Below, piece after piece: positions 1 to 12,448 of a DNA stretch of 64,000 bases. The translations under genes were made by a program, and so were the position numbers. Under the pieces are notes generated by a model, which was given only the letters and a program-made list of their open reading frames with translations, was not told where the DNA came from and made no database searches. This DNA comes from Rhopalosiphum padi (lineage: Eukaryota; Arthropoda; Insecta; Hemiptera; Aphididae). The stretch lies in NCBI RefSeq assembly GCF_020882245.1, contig NC_083599.1, positions 55,082,748-55,146,747 of the forward strand, in the 5' to 3' direction. Positions within the stretch are counted from its first letter, which is position 1; the number at the start of each line of letters is the position of its first letter.

Positions 1-304
1 GATTCATTTTTGAGTTACAGCAAAATAAAAAAAATTATTTTGTCCATAACGCGTTAAGCATACAAAGTCCCGTTTTTCCGTTATTTTTTAGGGATTTTCC
101 TGACGCTTTTGAAAACTACTGGACATTTTTTACTTTTGGCCCCCCAAATACCAAGTACCAACTAGATTCATTTTACTTTTCAAAGTGGGGCTGAAATCAA
201 AAATCAAAGCATTATTACTACTCCAAAACGTGATGACAGACATACAAAAAAAAAAAAACACATCATTGTTAAATCAATACATTCATCACTCCGTTCAGAA
301 TCTA
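1..304 (-). repeat. Edge copy of interspersed TIR repeat family A, reverse orientation
   Basis: The right end carries the family terminus in reverse (CTCCGTTCAGAATC at 289-302). The inside matches 8426-8760 (shared ATTCATTTTTGAGTTA, then the CCCGTTTTTCCGTTATT stretch). Complete forward copies lie at 9113-9900 and 27145-27916. The copy runs off the left edge of the window. No coding sequence is seen, so it is probably a non-autonomous DNA element. Confidence 0.6.
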
Positions 305-383
305 AAACTCAGTTTATACTTGTAAAATATTTGAACGTTCTTATTTTATAATACCTGAAAATAATCTACAATTTTTTTTATAG

Positions 384-1486
384 CTCGATGCAAATATGGC
401 TTCTTGGGATACAATTGGGGGTTGGAAACCAAATTCAATGGTTTACACCACAAAGAATGCATGTAGTAATTGGAAAAATGTACTAGGGAACGTATGGACT
501 ACAATGACTAAGGCTTTAAACCTTCCCAATTCTAGCTGTCCAATACCAGCGGTAATGCTAATATTAATTAATTAATTAATTAAATATACTAACTATGGAT
601 TTAACAAATGCAATCATTTGAAAATCGTCGAATTAATATTAATAGGACATAATATTATCCCCAAAAAATGTTTTAAAATTATTATTTTACTTGATTGATT
701 ATTAATAAAGATGACAGATGATAAAATTGAACAGTAAGTAATTTTTTACTGTTGACGTATAGTAGATATCGCTGTCCCGCAATAGGTATAACAACATAAT
801 GTATACGCTTATTAATAATTAAATAGTTAATAACAAATTGTTCCTAAAAAAATCATATCCTTTTTTTAATTTGTATCTACATTTATACGATTTATTAATT
901 AGTAGATCAACCCTAAACTATCCAATTCCAAGAAGTTTTAGAGCAGAAAGACTTTTCTAATTCTAAAATATATAGTGTATAAACTATGTTGTGACCATAT
1001 TATTTTGGGTTTATTTTAATAATCATTTAATTTTCAACGGTAAACGCGTATAATTCAAACATTCAGTATACATTGCATTAATTATTATTATTATAATGTT
1101 TTAATATGTCCAGAGAGATACCACACTTTCAATTTGCAAGATATTACATTTTATTTTTAAATTAAACTTTTTTTCAAACTCTATTTCATTAATATAACAA
1201 ATTCATATAAGTGCATTGCAATAGTTATTAAAATTGTACTTGAGACGTTTGTGTGATTCCATCATTACTTTATGTACTTATAACAATTGATCTTTGAATG
1301 TTGCAGGGAACATATTATATATCAAGAGGAGTTGACGTGAAAGAATTAGAAGATCTTAATTTTCCCAAGGTGTATTTTTACGGAAAATATAAATTAACGG
1401 TTAAGTTAAAAAATTCAGAAAATAAAGTACTTGGCTGTAGTGTTATAGAGATGAGTTGTATAAGGCCGTGGGAAAAACAAATTTAA
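384..1486 (+). CDS. Secreted DUF1091/ML-like family protein, gene 1 (3' part: exons 3 and 4)
   Basis: Two exons are visible, 384-551 (acceptor TTTTTTATAG, donor GTAATG) and 1307-1486 (acceptor TTGCAG, stop TAA). Exons 1 and 2 must lie left of the window, because in genes 3 to 5 exon 2 sits 700-900 bases before exon 3. Exon 3 encodes 56 residues beginning LDANMASWDTIGGWKPNS and ending NSSCPIPA. Exon 4 encodes 59 residues with NFPKVYFYGKYK and IRPWEKQI. Both junctions are phase 0 and no frame break is seen. The sequon N-S-S just before the conserved cysteine is kept, as in the paralogs. An extra cysteine (EMSCIRPW) is absent from genes 3 to 5. Family membership is clear from the four paralogs in this window; the DUF1091/ML-like assignment is inferred from the pattern (secreted, sparse cysteines, CP followed by GTY, lysine-rich end) and was not searched. 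The ligand is unknown. Confidence 0.8.
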
Positions 1487-2330
1487 TTAAATTTTACTAA
1501 ATAATAATAAAATTTATTCTTATATAGCCATAATTAAAATATCTTTTAGTATTATTATTATCATAATCAAAATCTGGTATCATACATAAGTTACTAGTAT
1601 TACTACATAGTATCATATCAAATTATATTTTACAGTATAAAATGTCTTTAAAAGTCTCAAACATAAATTATTGTGTTATGTGTAATTTAAAAATGTCCAA
1701 TATTTGCTTAAAAATTAAAATACTTACCGTAAAAAGCCATCATTCAAACACAGCAAAATGTATTAACCTTAAGAATTATAACAATTTGTCGAATCGCACC
1801 AACATTAATGAAGGTAGTCAAGTGTAGTACACCGCTTTACTGAATAAGTATAGTAGGTTAGGTTCGACTTATAAAAGTTAGTTGGGTTACAAATTACAAT
1901 TTTTTAGTTTATAAATTTCAATTTATTCAAAACAACCCATAACATGCAATTTTGTAATACCATATTATGATAAACTTAAAAAAATTATTTAAAAATTACA
2001 AAAAAAATAAATAAAAAATTATTATTTTCAAAATGTTTTCTAAACATAATAAAAACTGTTTAAGTGTACTGCCTCGGTATTGCACAATATATGCTTGGAT
2101 TTCCAAAGAAATGACTATACAAATTATAATTATACTATTAAAAAAAAAAAAAACATTAATGATTCAATTCATAATGTGGATCCATATAGATATATCCTTG
2201 TATGGCTTGTGCCAAAGACCTTGCTATATTATTATTTTGTTATGTTAATCATTTTTGTTTCATTTAAATTAGTTAATTTATAATTAAAAGTATTATATTT
2301 GTCTAGTTTAATAATAATTATAACTATACT
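1487..2330. other. Downstream flank of gene 1, no gene seen
   Basis: AT-rich. Around 1620-1670 it keeps a decayed form of the 3' flank shared with genes 3, 4 and 5 (a TATTTTACAG stretch followed by a CTTAAACATAAAT-like stretch). Around 2030-2110 lies the first copy of a degenerate repeat that recurs at about 4080-4160. The short open frames here have no support as genes. Confidence 0.5.
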
Positions 2331-3320
2331 ATTGTAACAGTACATCACTCACTAAAACAGTCCTTATCAGGACTACACAATGTCAGCCAATCAGAACACG
2401 CCCTACAGGAAATTACAGTAGTCAGAGCCGTTTTACAAAATATAAGTTCTTCCAACTACATTAACAACCTGACAAATACAGCCGTGGATAGGGGAGGTCA
2501 GGACAAATATAATGAGACCCGTCCCATGGCTGTAACCAAAAAATCCAGCAAACAGCACGCAGATCCGTACCGACGGGAAACACAAACATCACGGCGGCAC
2601 ACACTATAGTTTACTAGTCAGTACGGCGCACCGGTTATATACCGGTCGATTTCTGACCACACATACATTCTTCAGTCAACACAATTTCTTCTACTAGAAC
2701 ATATTTTCAATCAGTACGAAGAAAAGAAGGGAACGCCGAAGCGACACGACGACCAGCCGCAGTCCGAAAGTAACATCGACAAGTACATGGAACAAACATT
2801 CCTCGTACGGACCGTGAGCAACCCATACGGGCATCGCCACACTCTTTCTGTGCGGGACGACACCGCAATCGGCGATCCAGACGACAAGAAAACCAGAGAG
2901 CCCGCGTTCTTCACACGGACCACAAACAACGTAGTATACGGGTAGTACCCCCCCCCCCCCCAATTCACCCACGGCCGATTTTGACAGCTTGCCTTCCAGA
3001 GTCAGATTCACGATAGCAGTCGCATCATAGCTAGACACTACCCGTGGTCGGCTCCGCACCCTTGTCTGTATATCTTCTATGCATATAACCCTAAAGTGCC
3101 GATAGGGCGAAGCTTCCAGCTCGTCGTGACAATACGCCGTATCCGGCAGTCCGCTTTCAAGCCTGGCTGCCGTGTTAGCGTATCAACCCCATACGTCTGT
3201 AAATACTTGTATAAATTTATATGAAAATAAATAGAGAAAGTGATACCAGTAACCAGAGCGTTGTCATTCACTTTTAACGAAACAAGCCACAAGGCTATTG
3301 TTTCACTATTAAAATATTAT
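2331..3320. mobile_element. GC-rich inserted block, probable retroelement (LTR-type) remnant
   Basis: This block is far richer in G+C than its surroundings and begins and ends abruptly, so it looks like an insertion. It contains a run of 14 C (2948-2961), a TATA-like GTTATATACC inside a CCGGT/ACCGG inverted repeat (about 2630-2650), and an AATAAA near the right end (about 3224-3234). That arrangement resembles a long LTR. Two plus-strand frames are open for about 85 and 100 codons (to stops at 2607-2609 and 2943-2945). They show no domain I recognise, and the minus-strand frames over the same bases look like shadows. I could not find matching termini or a target-site duplication, so the element type is uncertain. 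Confidence 0.35.
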
Positions 3321-3379
3321 CCACCAAATGTCGAATCACAAGTTAGTTTGTCCAATAGATGTGCAAAATACACAATATA

Positions 3380-5640
3380 ATAAATATAAAATTAAACAAT
3401 TTTATATTAAAGAAATTACTATACTGTGGGGATTAAATCATACAAATATTCAAATACAACCAGTTGAAGAAGTATGAATCAATTTTTAAAAATAAAATAA
3501 ATTTAATTGCAGAATATCTTTATTTAATTAATTCACAACGTGCTACCTATGTTTTATTTATTAATTTAAATTATTTCATTTCGGTAATTTTTTTTTTTTA
3601 CCTTTTTTCTGATAAAAACTTAAAAATAATTTAGCCATTTGAGTTTAAATAATATTATAAAATCTTAGTTAACATGTTTATATCCAACTTATGGTAGATA
3701 TATGTTTAATCATGATAGATACCTGGATAGTATAAAATGTCTTTATTAACTTTTTGGAGGGCATTCGCATCGGAGGTGGATATCTCAGAGCTCATTAGAA
3801 GCTGTGTTTGCTATAGACCTCTCGGGCTGTGGCATAAGCTCAAATCTGGCCTTTGGAACTAAACACCAATAAGTTTTACAACAAGAATTCGTTAGTACAG
3901 AGATATACAGATCACAAAAAATTATTAATATATAAAGAATATGATATCATTTTGCAAATATTTAGGTATAACAGCAAAGTATTTAAAGCATGTCTGCGCC
4001 TTGATAAACTTGTACAATAAGTTAGTTTTAAAATATGTTGTATGGAGTCAAACATCTGATACTGGCAGATCCATGAGGATTTTCTAAACATAATAAAAAC
4101 GGTTTAAGTAAACTACCTTGGTATTAAAAAACGTATGCTTGGATTTCTAAAGTATAATGTCTATATAGTGTCCCGATTAAGAATTGCTGGTGGTGATTGA
4201 ATCATAAGAATATTCAAATACAACATGTTGAAAAAATATGAACCAATTCTGAAAAACGAAACAAGTTTAATTGCAGAATATCTTTGTTTAATTAATTTCG
4301 AATGTCCAACATTCATATGTTTTATTTATTATTTCAAATTATTGAATGATTGATTTATTTTATTTATTATTAACAATAATTTAGCCATTGCATTTTAAAC
4401 AATATTATAAAATTTTAGTTAACATTTTTTAGTTAAAAAAAAAAAATAATTATGTTTTAGGGGAGACGATGCTTTCAAGGCTTTGTCAAATTGTGCGAAA
4501 ACCCCAATGATTAATAATATTAACGATTTATTCGGAGTCCTTATTACATTTATTCTTGGTGGAAAGAGTTGAATTTTTTAATATTTAAATTCTTCAAAAA
4601 ATAAAATAATTTTGTCGATATCAAGGTTATATATTTTAACTATTAATAAATAATATAAATCATTATATAATGTATAAGTAGGGATGAGCAGTTAGAGAAG
4701 GAAAAATTTTCTAAATATACACAAAAAAAAAACAAAAACATGCACAAAAAAAACGAAAATATTACAAAAACATCAAAATTATGCATACAATTTTTAATTA
4801 TAAATAAAAATAAAAAAAAATAATAATATAATATGATACAATTTATAAACAACGTCAAAATTTCAGAATCTAATCGAAGACTTCTTGGTTCAACATCTGT
4901 ATATCTAAAAAAAATTATAAATTTTTGTAAATATTGTGACTCACATTTAATTTTTATTTATTTTTCATACCTGTAAATTTTTTGCATTGTACCAGTTTAA
5001 GTAGAGCTTTTTTAAGATTGTCAACGTGTAGTCGACGACAATTGTCCGAGAGGATATTTTTATATATTTTTTTAAGTAGAATATTTGATTAAAATATTTA
5101 ATTTAAGTATAATCTTTGATAATATTAATTAAATTTGCATTTTTATGCACGAAAAAACGTTTAATATGCAAGGTATTATTAAAAAATGTACCCAAATATG
5201 CAAAAAAAATGCAAAAAAAAAACTACAAAAATGAACTCGCTAGGTTATGAAACGGATTTATAGCTCACCTAGCCATAATTAATAGAAGAAATAGACAAAA
5301 ATATGCAAGTCCTATAACTTTTCATCCCTATTTATAAGGAATAATTAATATTGTTGTTTCATATTATAGATCATTAGTGAACAATTTTTTAAAAAAAAAA
5401 TGTGTTTTTTGTGCCTTCATGACTTTAGTAACTTGATAGGTTGTGCAAAAAACCCAATGTTTAAATGAATTAAAAATTTATTTGGAAGATTTCTTATTTT
5501 ATTTATTTTTGGACAAAATAATAATTGAATATATTATAATTATTGTACTGTTCAAAAAATGTTATCCAAAACATTTAATTATACTTTCAAAGCATTAAAT
5601 TCACCGTAGCCAGTAAGAATTACGTATGTTTATTTTTTAT
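3380..5640. repeat. Degenerate long-unit tandem repeat (unit about 0.8-1 kb)
   Basis: The stretch 3420-3600 (ending TTTTATTTATT then TTTCATTTCGG) recurs at 4190-4350 and more weakly at 5570-5660. The stretch 4460-4560 (GGGAGACGATG...TTCTTGG) recurs at 5405-5515. The sequence at 2034-2110 recurs at 4080-4160. Identity is low, so this is an old array, later interrupted by the element at 4679-5332. No gene is seen. Confidence 0.45.
4679..5332. mobile_element. Non-autonomous TIR element (MITE-like)
   Basis: The ends are inverted: TAGGGATGAGCAGTTA at the left and the reverse complement of TAGGGATGAAAAGTTA at the right (about 5315-5330). TATAAG sits just outside both ends (4673-4678 and 5333-5338), a likely target-site duplication. 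The interior is A-rich with many ATGCA/TGCAA motifs and has no coding frame. The open frame on its minus strand is a low-complexity artefact. Confidence 0.55.
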
Positions 5641-5890
5641 TTCAAATTATTTCATTTCGTAATAGTCATTTTTTATATTACTTAACCTAATATAATATAA
5701 TAACCCTAATCAATGATATAATTAATAATATTAGCAGTAGGTATAATAACAAATAATTATTTAATTTTAATTTTAGATAACTAGGGAATAACTACTAATT
5801 TGAATATACTATAATGATTAAATTATTAATTTTATTAGTTTTTATTTAGGTGTATTTGAGTGAACAAATTATAAATATAATTATATAATT

Positions 5891-6005
5891 ATGTATGTAT
5901 GGATTTATTTTATACTTCCGGTAACTTCTAGAGGTCACAGATCAAGCATATAAAAAAACTCTCCACAGTATACAAATTTATTTATAATTTATAACTCTAA
6001 TCAGT
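5891..6005 (+). promoter_or_regulatory. Promoter of gene 2: conserved upstream block, TATA-like box, TCAGT initiator
   Basis: The block starts ATGTATGGATTTATTTTATA (about 5893) and continues ACTTCCGGTAACTTCTAGAG. It recurs upstream of genes 3, 4 and 5. A TATA-like GTATACAAATTT lies about 33 bases before the arthropod-type initiator TCAGT (6001-6005), which would give a 5' UTR of about 60 bases before the ATG at 6064. Confidence 0.6.
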
Positions 6006-6063
6006 CTTGCTGTTGAAAATTTATAAAATAATACTCCGGTGCTTAAATACAGTATCAATAAAA

Positions 6064-9000
6064 ATGATAATGATGAAGGTGTTTGTTCTTATTTCATTTC
6101 TCTCTTTATCATATTCAAAAACCAGCTTTATGCCCAACTTACCTTTGGTAAATTAATAATTCGCTTAATTTATTAAAAACATTACGTATTTTCTATAGTC
6201 ATTATATTTTATAATACCTAATATTATTTTTTGTTTTTTGAGATTTCTATCACACAATTTATATTTATTACTTTTACTGAAGGGAGAATATCGTATAGTA
6301 TTTGAAAAAATATATTCTTGTGAGTCAACACATTTAATTCAAATTAATGTTTTTATTAATAAAAAGACATTAAGTATCACTGAGCTGAAAGGAAATTTTA
6401 CATTTTTATTACCTTTGGACGATACTCTTACAGTAAGTATATATTTAATAACAAGGAGACATAATATTTACAAATCCGCCTACTTATTTGGTAACCTATT
6501 TTAAGTTAAAAGGCCAAATTTATTTCTCCGAAATAAGTAAATGGTTATAGAACAATTAAGTAGAAACAACTACTTAACATTGATTTGTCACTGACGTTAC
6601 TATGCCCTGGTGAACGAATAGTTGTAGTCTAACATATTTGCTATGGTAGATTTAATTTTAAAATTTAAGTAAAACAACTTTGAATTTATATTTGTTATAT
6701 TTTAATGTTCTTATTTCATAACACTAAAAGTATTACTTAATGTATTATTTTTTTTATAGCTAGATATAAATGTTGCGTCTTGGAGTTCTATTGGCGGTTG
6801 GAAACCAAATTCAATGGTTTTTGTCACAAAGAGAGCATGCAGTTTTGGGAAAAAAGTCTTAGGAAACGTATCGAATACAATAGCTAAAGCTTTTAACTTT
6901 TTTAATACTAGCTGTCCAATAGTAGCGGTAATGTATAACACAATTAAATAATATTTAATTAAAAACACACTAGCGCTCACAGGTTTTGCTCGGCAATCTT
7001 GTCCATTTCCTGTTGAGTGCTATAATATCCAAAATAATATACACACATGATACACAAGTTGATCAGTGTGTTATGTAATAGCGCACGAAGTTAGTTAGGG
7101 GTAATCGGGCGCACGGTCTATTGTTATCCGTTCCCGGCCCACACACAGATGTATAGTAGATATCGAGTGTATTATCGTCATTCAGTAGGAATTACATAAT
7201 ATTTATGTTTAAATATAATTAAATTATTTGCAACATGTTTTTTCCTAAAAAAAAAATAATACCGTATTAGATTCTAACCTTCTAACCGGAGTAATAAATG
7301 TACTGATTTTAAAACGATGTCCTTTTTTTTTTGTGAATGATAAGTACTCGATAAGTAATCAGTACCTATAATGTTTCGGTGTTCATGTATGGGATGGTTT
7401 TTTATAAAAAGATGGATGTAGTTTGTACTTTAAATAGGAAAAACTTAAAAATGCTGTGTACTTATTTTTATAATCGGGAAAAACAAACAAAGCCATAAAG
7501 AAAAACAGGATTTTTACAAAAATCGAATTTGTTTTATTGATGTTATTCAAAACGAATAATAGTAAATTATTGATATTTTCACTGAATTATTTTATTATCA
7601 TTTTTTATTGTAATATATCGTTATTTTACTCGATTTCGTAAAAAAATAAATTTCATACGATCATACATTTTTTTCTATCTATATTGACGCTTGATTTTTT
7701 TTTTACAGTTATTTGAAGAAAAAGTTCTGGAAAACCTTGTGTTAAGTTTTTTAACCTTAGATATAAATTACAAACATTTTATGAATTTTCAACTTCTAAA
7801 TTCCTTGCAAATTTTCATGATTAAGACATATTTTGTAAATATTTAAACTTTTAATGCTTATAAACAAAAATCGTTAGTCACGATTTTTGATTTTTTTTAC
7901 TACGATAAGTACAACTTATAATAAATCTTGTATTAAATTTTAAAGATTTTGTGGATATCCAATTATTTTATAGGCATTACCAAAATAAAAATTTAGAAAA
8001 ATTGAAAATTTAATTTGTCTATAAAAAGCTTAAAAAAGTAAAAATATGTTGAAAATTTAATCTTAAATAGATAACGCTTATATAAACATTTGGTGAAATT
8101 TTCAAGTATTTACAATGATTCGTTTTTGAGTTAATATATTAACAAAAATTGTGACTAACGATTTTTGATTTTTTTTTACTACAATAAAAACAACTTATAA
8201 TAAAATAAACCTTGTATTAAATTTTAAAGATTTTTTCACACTCAAAGAAAAATTTCATTTAATATAATGAAAAATCAAAAACGCATATTAAATCAATGAA
8301 AAACGGGTATAAAATTGATTCAATAGTGCACTATTACAACTCCAAAACGTGATGACAGTAAAAAAAAAAAATTGACAAAAAACACTCATCATTGTAAAAT
8401 CAATACATCACTCCATTCATAATCTAAAATTTAGAAAAATCGAAAATTTCAATTTTCTGCAAATAGCTTAAAAAAAGTCAAAATAATTTGAAAATTTAAT
8501 CGTAAATAGATAACACTAATTTAAATATTTTTAGAAAATTTCAAGTATTTGCATTGATTCATTTTTGAGTTATAGCAAAATAAAACAATTATTTTGTCAA
8601 AAATTGATTAGCAAAAAATTCCCGTTTTTCCGTTATTATTTTAGGGTTTTACCTGACGCTTTTGAAAATTACTGGAAATTTTTTACTTTTGACCCACCAA
8701 AGTACCAACTAAATTCAATTTCCTTTTCAAAGAGAGGCTGAAGTTAAAAATCAAAGCACAATAGTACTACTCCAATTTATAATTTCCAAATACTTAATTT
8801 ATCATGTTTTAGTAAAATTAACCCCCCCTCCCACCCCCAAAAAACATACATTATTGTAAATTCAATACATTCATCACTTCGTTCAGAATCTAAAATCTTT
8901 TATAACTATATAAGATTTAAAACACAAGATTCTTTATTATTTTTCAACAATTTTTTTTATGAATATAAAAATCTACCGAAAAGCTAAATTAATTTTTTAT

Positions 9001-10905
9001 GAGAATTTCCAAGTTATCGAATATTATTGTTAATATTCACACGAGTGACTAGATAGGTAATAATTCTTAAAATGATAATATAAGATACTACAAAAGTTAT
9101 TCTTATATTTTAGATTCTGAACGACATGCAAAAGGGATTGATTTTACAATGATGTATATATTTTTTTTATTTTTGTGTCTGAAATTACGTTTTAGAGTAG
9201 AAATAATACATTTATTTTTGTTTTCAGCCAATCAATGAATCTAGTTGGTACTTGGGAGGGGGGGGGTCAAAAGTAAATAATTCCAATAGTTACGAAAAAC
9301 CCTAAAAAAGTAACGGAAAAACTGGAATTTTTACGCATACCTAATCAGTTTTCGACAAAATCGATTTACTTGAAATTTTTACCAAATGGTTATATTAGCA
9401 TTATCTATACTTACAATTGAATTTTCAAAACATTTTAATTTTTCTAATTTTTTTTTCTTGAAATGCCGATAAAAAAATTTGGCTTTCTTAAAAATTTTAA
9501 CATTAAGTTTATTATGAGTACAACTCAAGTAATTGTAGTAAAAAAAAAAATAAAAATCGTTGGTCACAATTTTTGTTTATAAGCATTTAAAGTTCAAATG
9601 TTTACAAAATATGTCAAAATCGCAAAAATTTGCAAAGATTTTTGAAGTTCAAAATTCGTAAAATTTTTGTGATTTATACTTAAGGTTATAAAACTCAGTT
9701 CAACGTTAATCAAAAGTTTTCCTTAAATTAACTGTAAAAAAAAATTCTAACGTCAAAATAGAAAATATTTTATGAGCATATGAAATTTGATTTTTTACGA
9801 AAACGCGTAAAATAATGATACATTACAATTTAAATATAGCTAATAATATAATATATCCTACTAATTATCCTAGATTGACAAATTATCTACGTTCAGAATC
9901 GTTTTTTGAATATAATGATACATGCCATTGCATTCAAATTTAACACATCCATTATAGTGACCTACTATCCATCTCTACTATACAGTAGAGCAATACCCAC
10001 TTAACCACCCTTTTTTTTTATATATATTTGAAGATAAATGAATTACGTGAATACCGCAAAAATTGCTAACTATTATTAAATAGATAATAACTAAAAAAAA
10101 AATGTATTTTTGTATATAAGTATTGAAAATTTAATATAAGATTCTCCATAATTCATTTATACTAAAATTAATAAAATTAAAAACGAAGATATACAATTTT
10201 TTTATGTATATATATATATATATCTTAAGTAGTTAAGTTCCAGTGTATGCAATTACTGATTAAAACGATAAATAACGATAATTGAATTAATTTGTTACGA
10301 TATAAAAATATTATTTGTAAGTACTTAAACGTTTTTGTATTTTATATTACAAATTTAATTATACGTCATAACATTTTTTTTATTAAAAAGAGTAACACTC
10401 ATTACTTCATATACACTTCTAAAATGTGTACTATATAAACAATGTTGTGACCATATTATTTTGGTTTGATTGTAATAATAACTTAAATTTCGACAGTAAG
10501 CCCAATTCAAAAATTGAGTATACATTTATGAATTTTAATGTTTTAATATTTCAATGAGTAACTACATAACAGTACTGTATGACGTTGAGTTATATATATT
10601 TTAAAGCAAGTTTTCTTTCAAATGTAAGTAATAATATAAACAATTCTCGTAACTAAAATTGTTTTAACTTGTTTTTGCTTCAATCAACTAGGTATTTAGT
10701 TATAATAATTTATCTTTGAATGTTCCAGGGAACATATATAACAACAGGTGTTCACTTGGAGGAATTAGCAGATCATAACTTGCCCAAGGTGTATTTTTAC
10801 GGAAAATATAAATCAACGTTAAAGATAAAAAATGAAAAAAATAAAGTATTGGGTTGCATCGTAATAGAGTGTAGTCTTATACGACCATGGGAAAAACCAA
10901 TTTGA
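6064..10905 (+). CDS. Secreted DUF1091/ML-like family protein, gene 2 (complete, 4 exons, 192 aa)
   Basis: Exons: 6064-6147, 6283-6432, 6760-6927, 10729-10905, all joined in phase 0 with GT-AG sites. Exon 1 gives a 28-residue N-terminus with a hydrophobic signal peptide (KVFVLISFLSLSYS) and FMPNLPL. Exon 2 begins GEYRIVFEKIYSCES and ends DDTLT. Exon 3 carries GGWKPNS, ACS and NTSCP. Exon 4 carries GTY, LPKVYFYGKYK and IRPWEKPI. The four family cysteines (exon 2 YSCES, exon 3 ACS and SCP, exon 4 GC) could form two disulfides, and the sequons NFT and NTS are both present. An extra cysteine sits in IECSLIRPW. Intron 3 is swollen to 3.8 kb by family-A repeats; intron 2 is short (327 bases) and lacks the fossil exon seen in genes 3 to 5. 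The protein is secreted; DUF1091/ML-like lipid binding is only a family-level guess. Confidence 0.85.
7268..8890. repeat. Nested, mostly reversed copies of TIR repeat family A inside intron 3 of gene 2
   Basis: A forward start-like end is at 7268 (GATTCTAACC). Reversed start-like ends are near 8395-8425 (CATCACTCCATTCATAATCT) and at 8877-8890 (CTTCGTTCAGAATC). The body repeats an A/T-rich unit (AAATCGTTAGTCACGATTTT) found also at 9113-9900 and 27145-27916. No coding capacity is seen. Confidence 0.5.
9113..9900 (+). mobile_element. Complete copy of TIR repeat family A (non-autonomous)
   Basis: It starts GATTCTGAACG (9113) and ends CGTTCAGAATC (9900), perfect 11-base inverted ends, with about 788 bases between outer limits. 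It aligns along its length with 27145-27916. No open frame is plausible. It sits in intron 3 of gene 2, facing the reversed copies at 7268-8890. Confidence 0.65.
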
Positions 10906-11600
10906 TTAATTTTTACTTCATAATAATATACGAGTATATATTGTTACTGTCATAATTATAATGGTTTTTTTTAATTTTTATTCTTACCTTTTTTATACTG
11001 TAGTAATTACATTTATATGTCTTATTAAATATTATAACTACCCTATCATGTCAACTTTGGTTGCCTATAATGTTAAATTGTTAACAATGATAACATTTAG
11101 CGTAAGGATAAAAACTATTTTTGATTTTCTGATTTGGTGTATTGATGATATCTCTGCCATATCAATTTTACATAACTGTCCCGTCTAGAGTTGCATTTTT
11201 TCAATCGATTAACCGATTATTTATCATTTGTTAAAAATAATCTATTATTCGAATAATCGTATAAATAACCGCACAGCTTTTAAACCTAATAAAGAGGTAA
11301 TATAATTGTGCTAGTCGGTGTCTTATTTTTCAGAATAATTCATATCTACACGCCGATAAAATACACACATAAAAATAATATTCTAGTAGTCATGGCAACG
11401 AGTGATTATTATTATTATAATTATTATTTTTTCTGCTTTCAACCCTTTGTGGTGGTAAGCCACCCTTTATACCTAGGAGTATAAGACCTAATAATTATAC
11501 ACACAAAATTTCATGAAAATCGGTCCAGCCGTTTCGAAGGAGTTTGGTAACAAACATTTTCAATATTGTGACACGAGACTTATTATATTACATTAAAATA
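10906..11600. other. Downstream flank of gene 2 with a DNA-element tail
   Basis: No gene is seen. The stretch 11445-11600 (CAACCCTTTGTGGTGGTAAG, then TCATGAAAATCGGTCCAGCC, then TGTGACACGAGACTT) has the look of a widespread insect mobile-element end, judged from memory of its style. 11195-11330 is rich in ATCGATTAACCGATTA-type inverted motifs. The open frame at 10961-11188 is low-complexity and unsupported. Confidence 0.4.
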
Positions 11601-12445
11601 ATTTATTATAATTTTAATAAGAATGCTGTACGCTTGTACCGTAATCATAGGACATCTACAACCAGTTCGCAATACATATGTATGTCACGGAACAACAATT
11701 GAGAACCACAATTCAACATCATGATTTTAAATAGTTACTAATAATTTACATCATAATACTATGTAATAACTTGTAACAAAATATAAAAACAATTTAATAT
11801 GATACTAACATAGATGAATTATGGAGGAAATCGTGTGTTATTTTTTTTTATATAAATTTCACGATTAATGATCTCTCGGATTGTCTAATACTCTAATGTA
11901 TAATATTGATACGGCGCATTACATAGGCGATTTAGGTACACCATCACTGTGTGTGGTGGTTTTTTTACTTACTAAAAGAATAAATCCGCTTAATACGCTT
12001 AGTCGTTTTAATAAACGTAATATTTTATAATTAACTTTCTAATCATACATTACGTTGGCAATAACAAAATAATAACGGACATGTTTTTACTCCATCTTTA
12101 AGCTACTCTGTTAAAAGTATACTATGCAGATTTTTATACAGTCATTTAAATGGCTTGAACCAAATATAATATACAAGTCTAACATTTTAATCAATCATAA
12201 TCACTATTATATTTTCCATTACCAATTTAAATAATTACATAAACAAAAAATATTCATTATTTGATATTTGTAAGTTCTAGCAAAATCCTCTTTAGTGTAT
12301 GGATTTTTAAGAGCCCTTTCTTTTTTCACCCTAATCATCCACTCTTCAATAACTTGTTTTGTTTTATAATTTAGTTTATATTTATTTTTGACATAATTAT
12401 AGACTTAGTATAAATATACCGATGATTATTTTATCGAACAATGCT
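11600..12445. repeat. Duplicated block, paralogous to 35250-36060
   Basis: The shared sequence includes CATCTACAACCAGTTCGCAA, then a GCGATTTAGGTACACCATCA stretch and ATCATCCACTCTT near the right end. The last part occurs a third time at 36490-36600. On the minus strand the right end reads through a lysine-rich piece (KYKTKQVIEEWMIRV) that stays partly open in the 36490 copy. I do not recognise it; it may be a relic exon or transposon piece. Confidence 0.55.
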
Positions 12446-12448
12446 TAA

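Noticed and set aside
2694..3292. Three minus-strand open frames (121, 85 and 71 codons)
   Set aside because: They overlap one another in different frames or lie across the GC-rich block, include translation of the poly(C) run as glycines, and show no domain.
4643..4858. A 71-codon minus frame very rich in F, L and I
   Set aside because: Low-complexity translation of A-rich sequence that straddles the edge of a TIR element.
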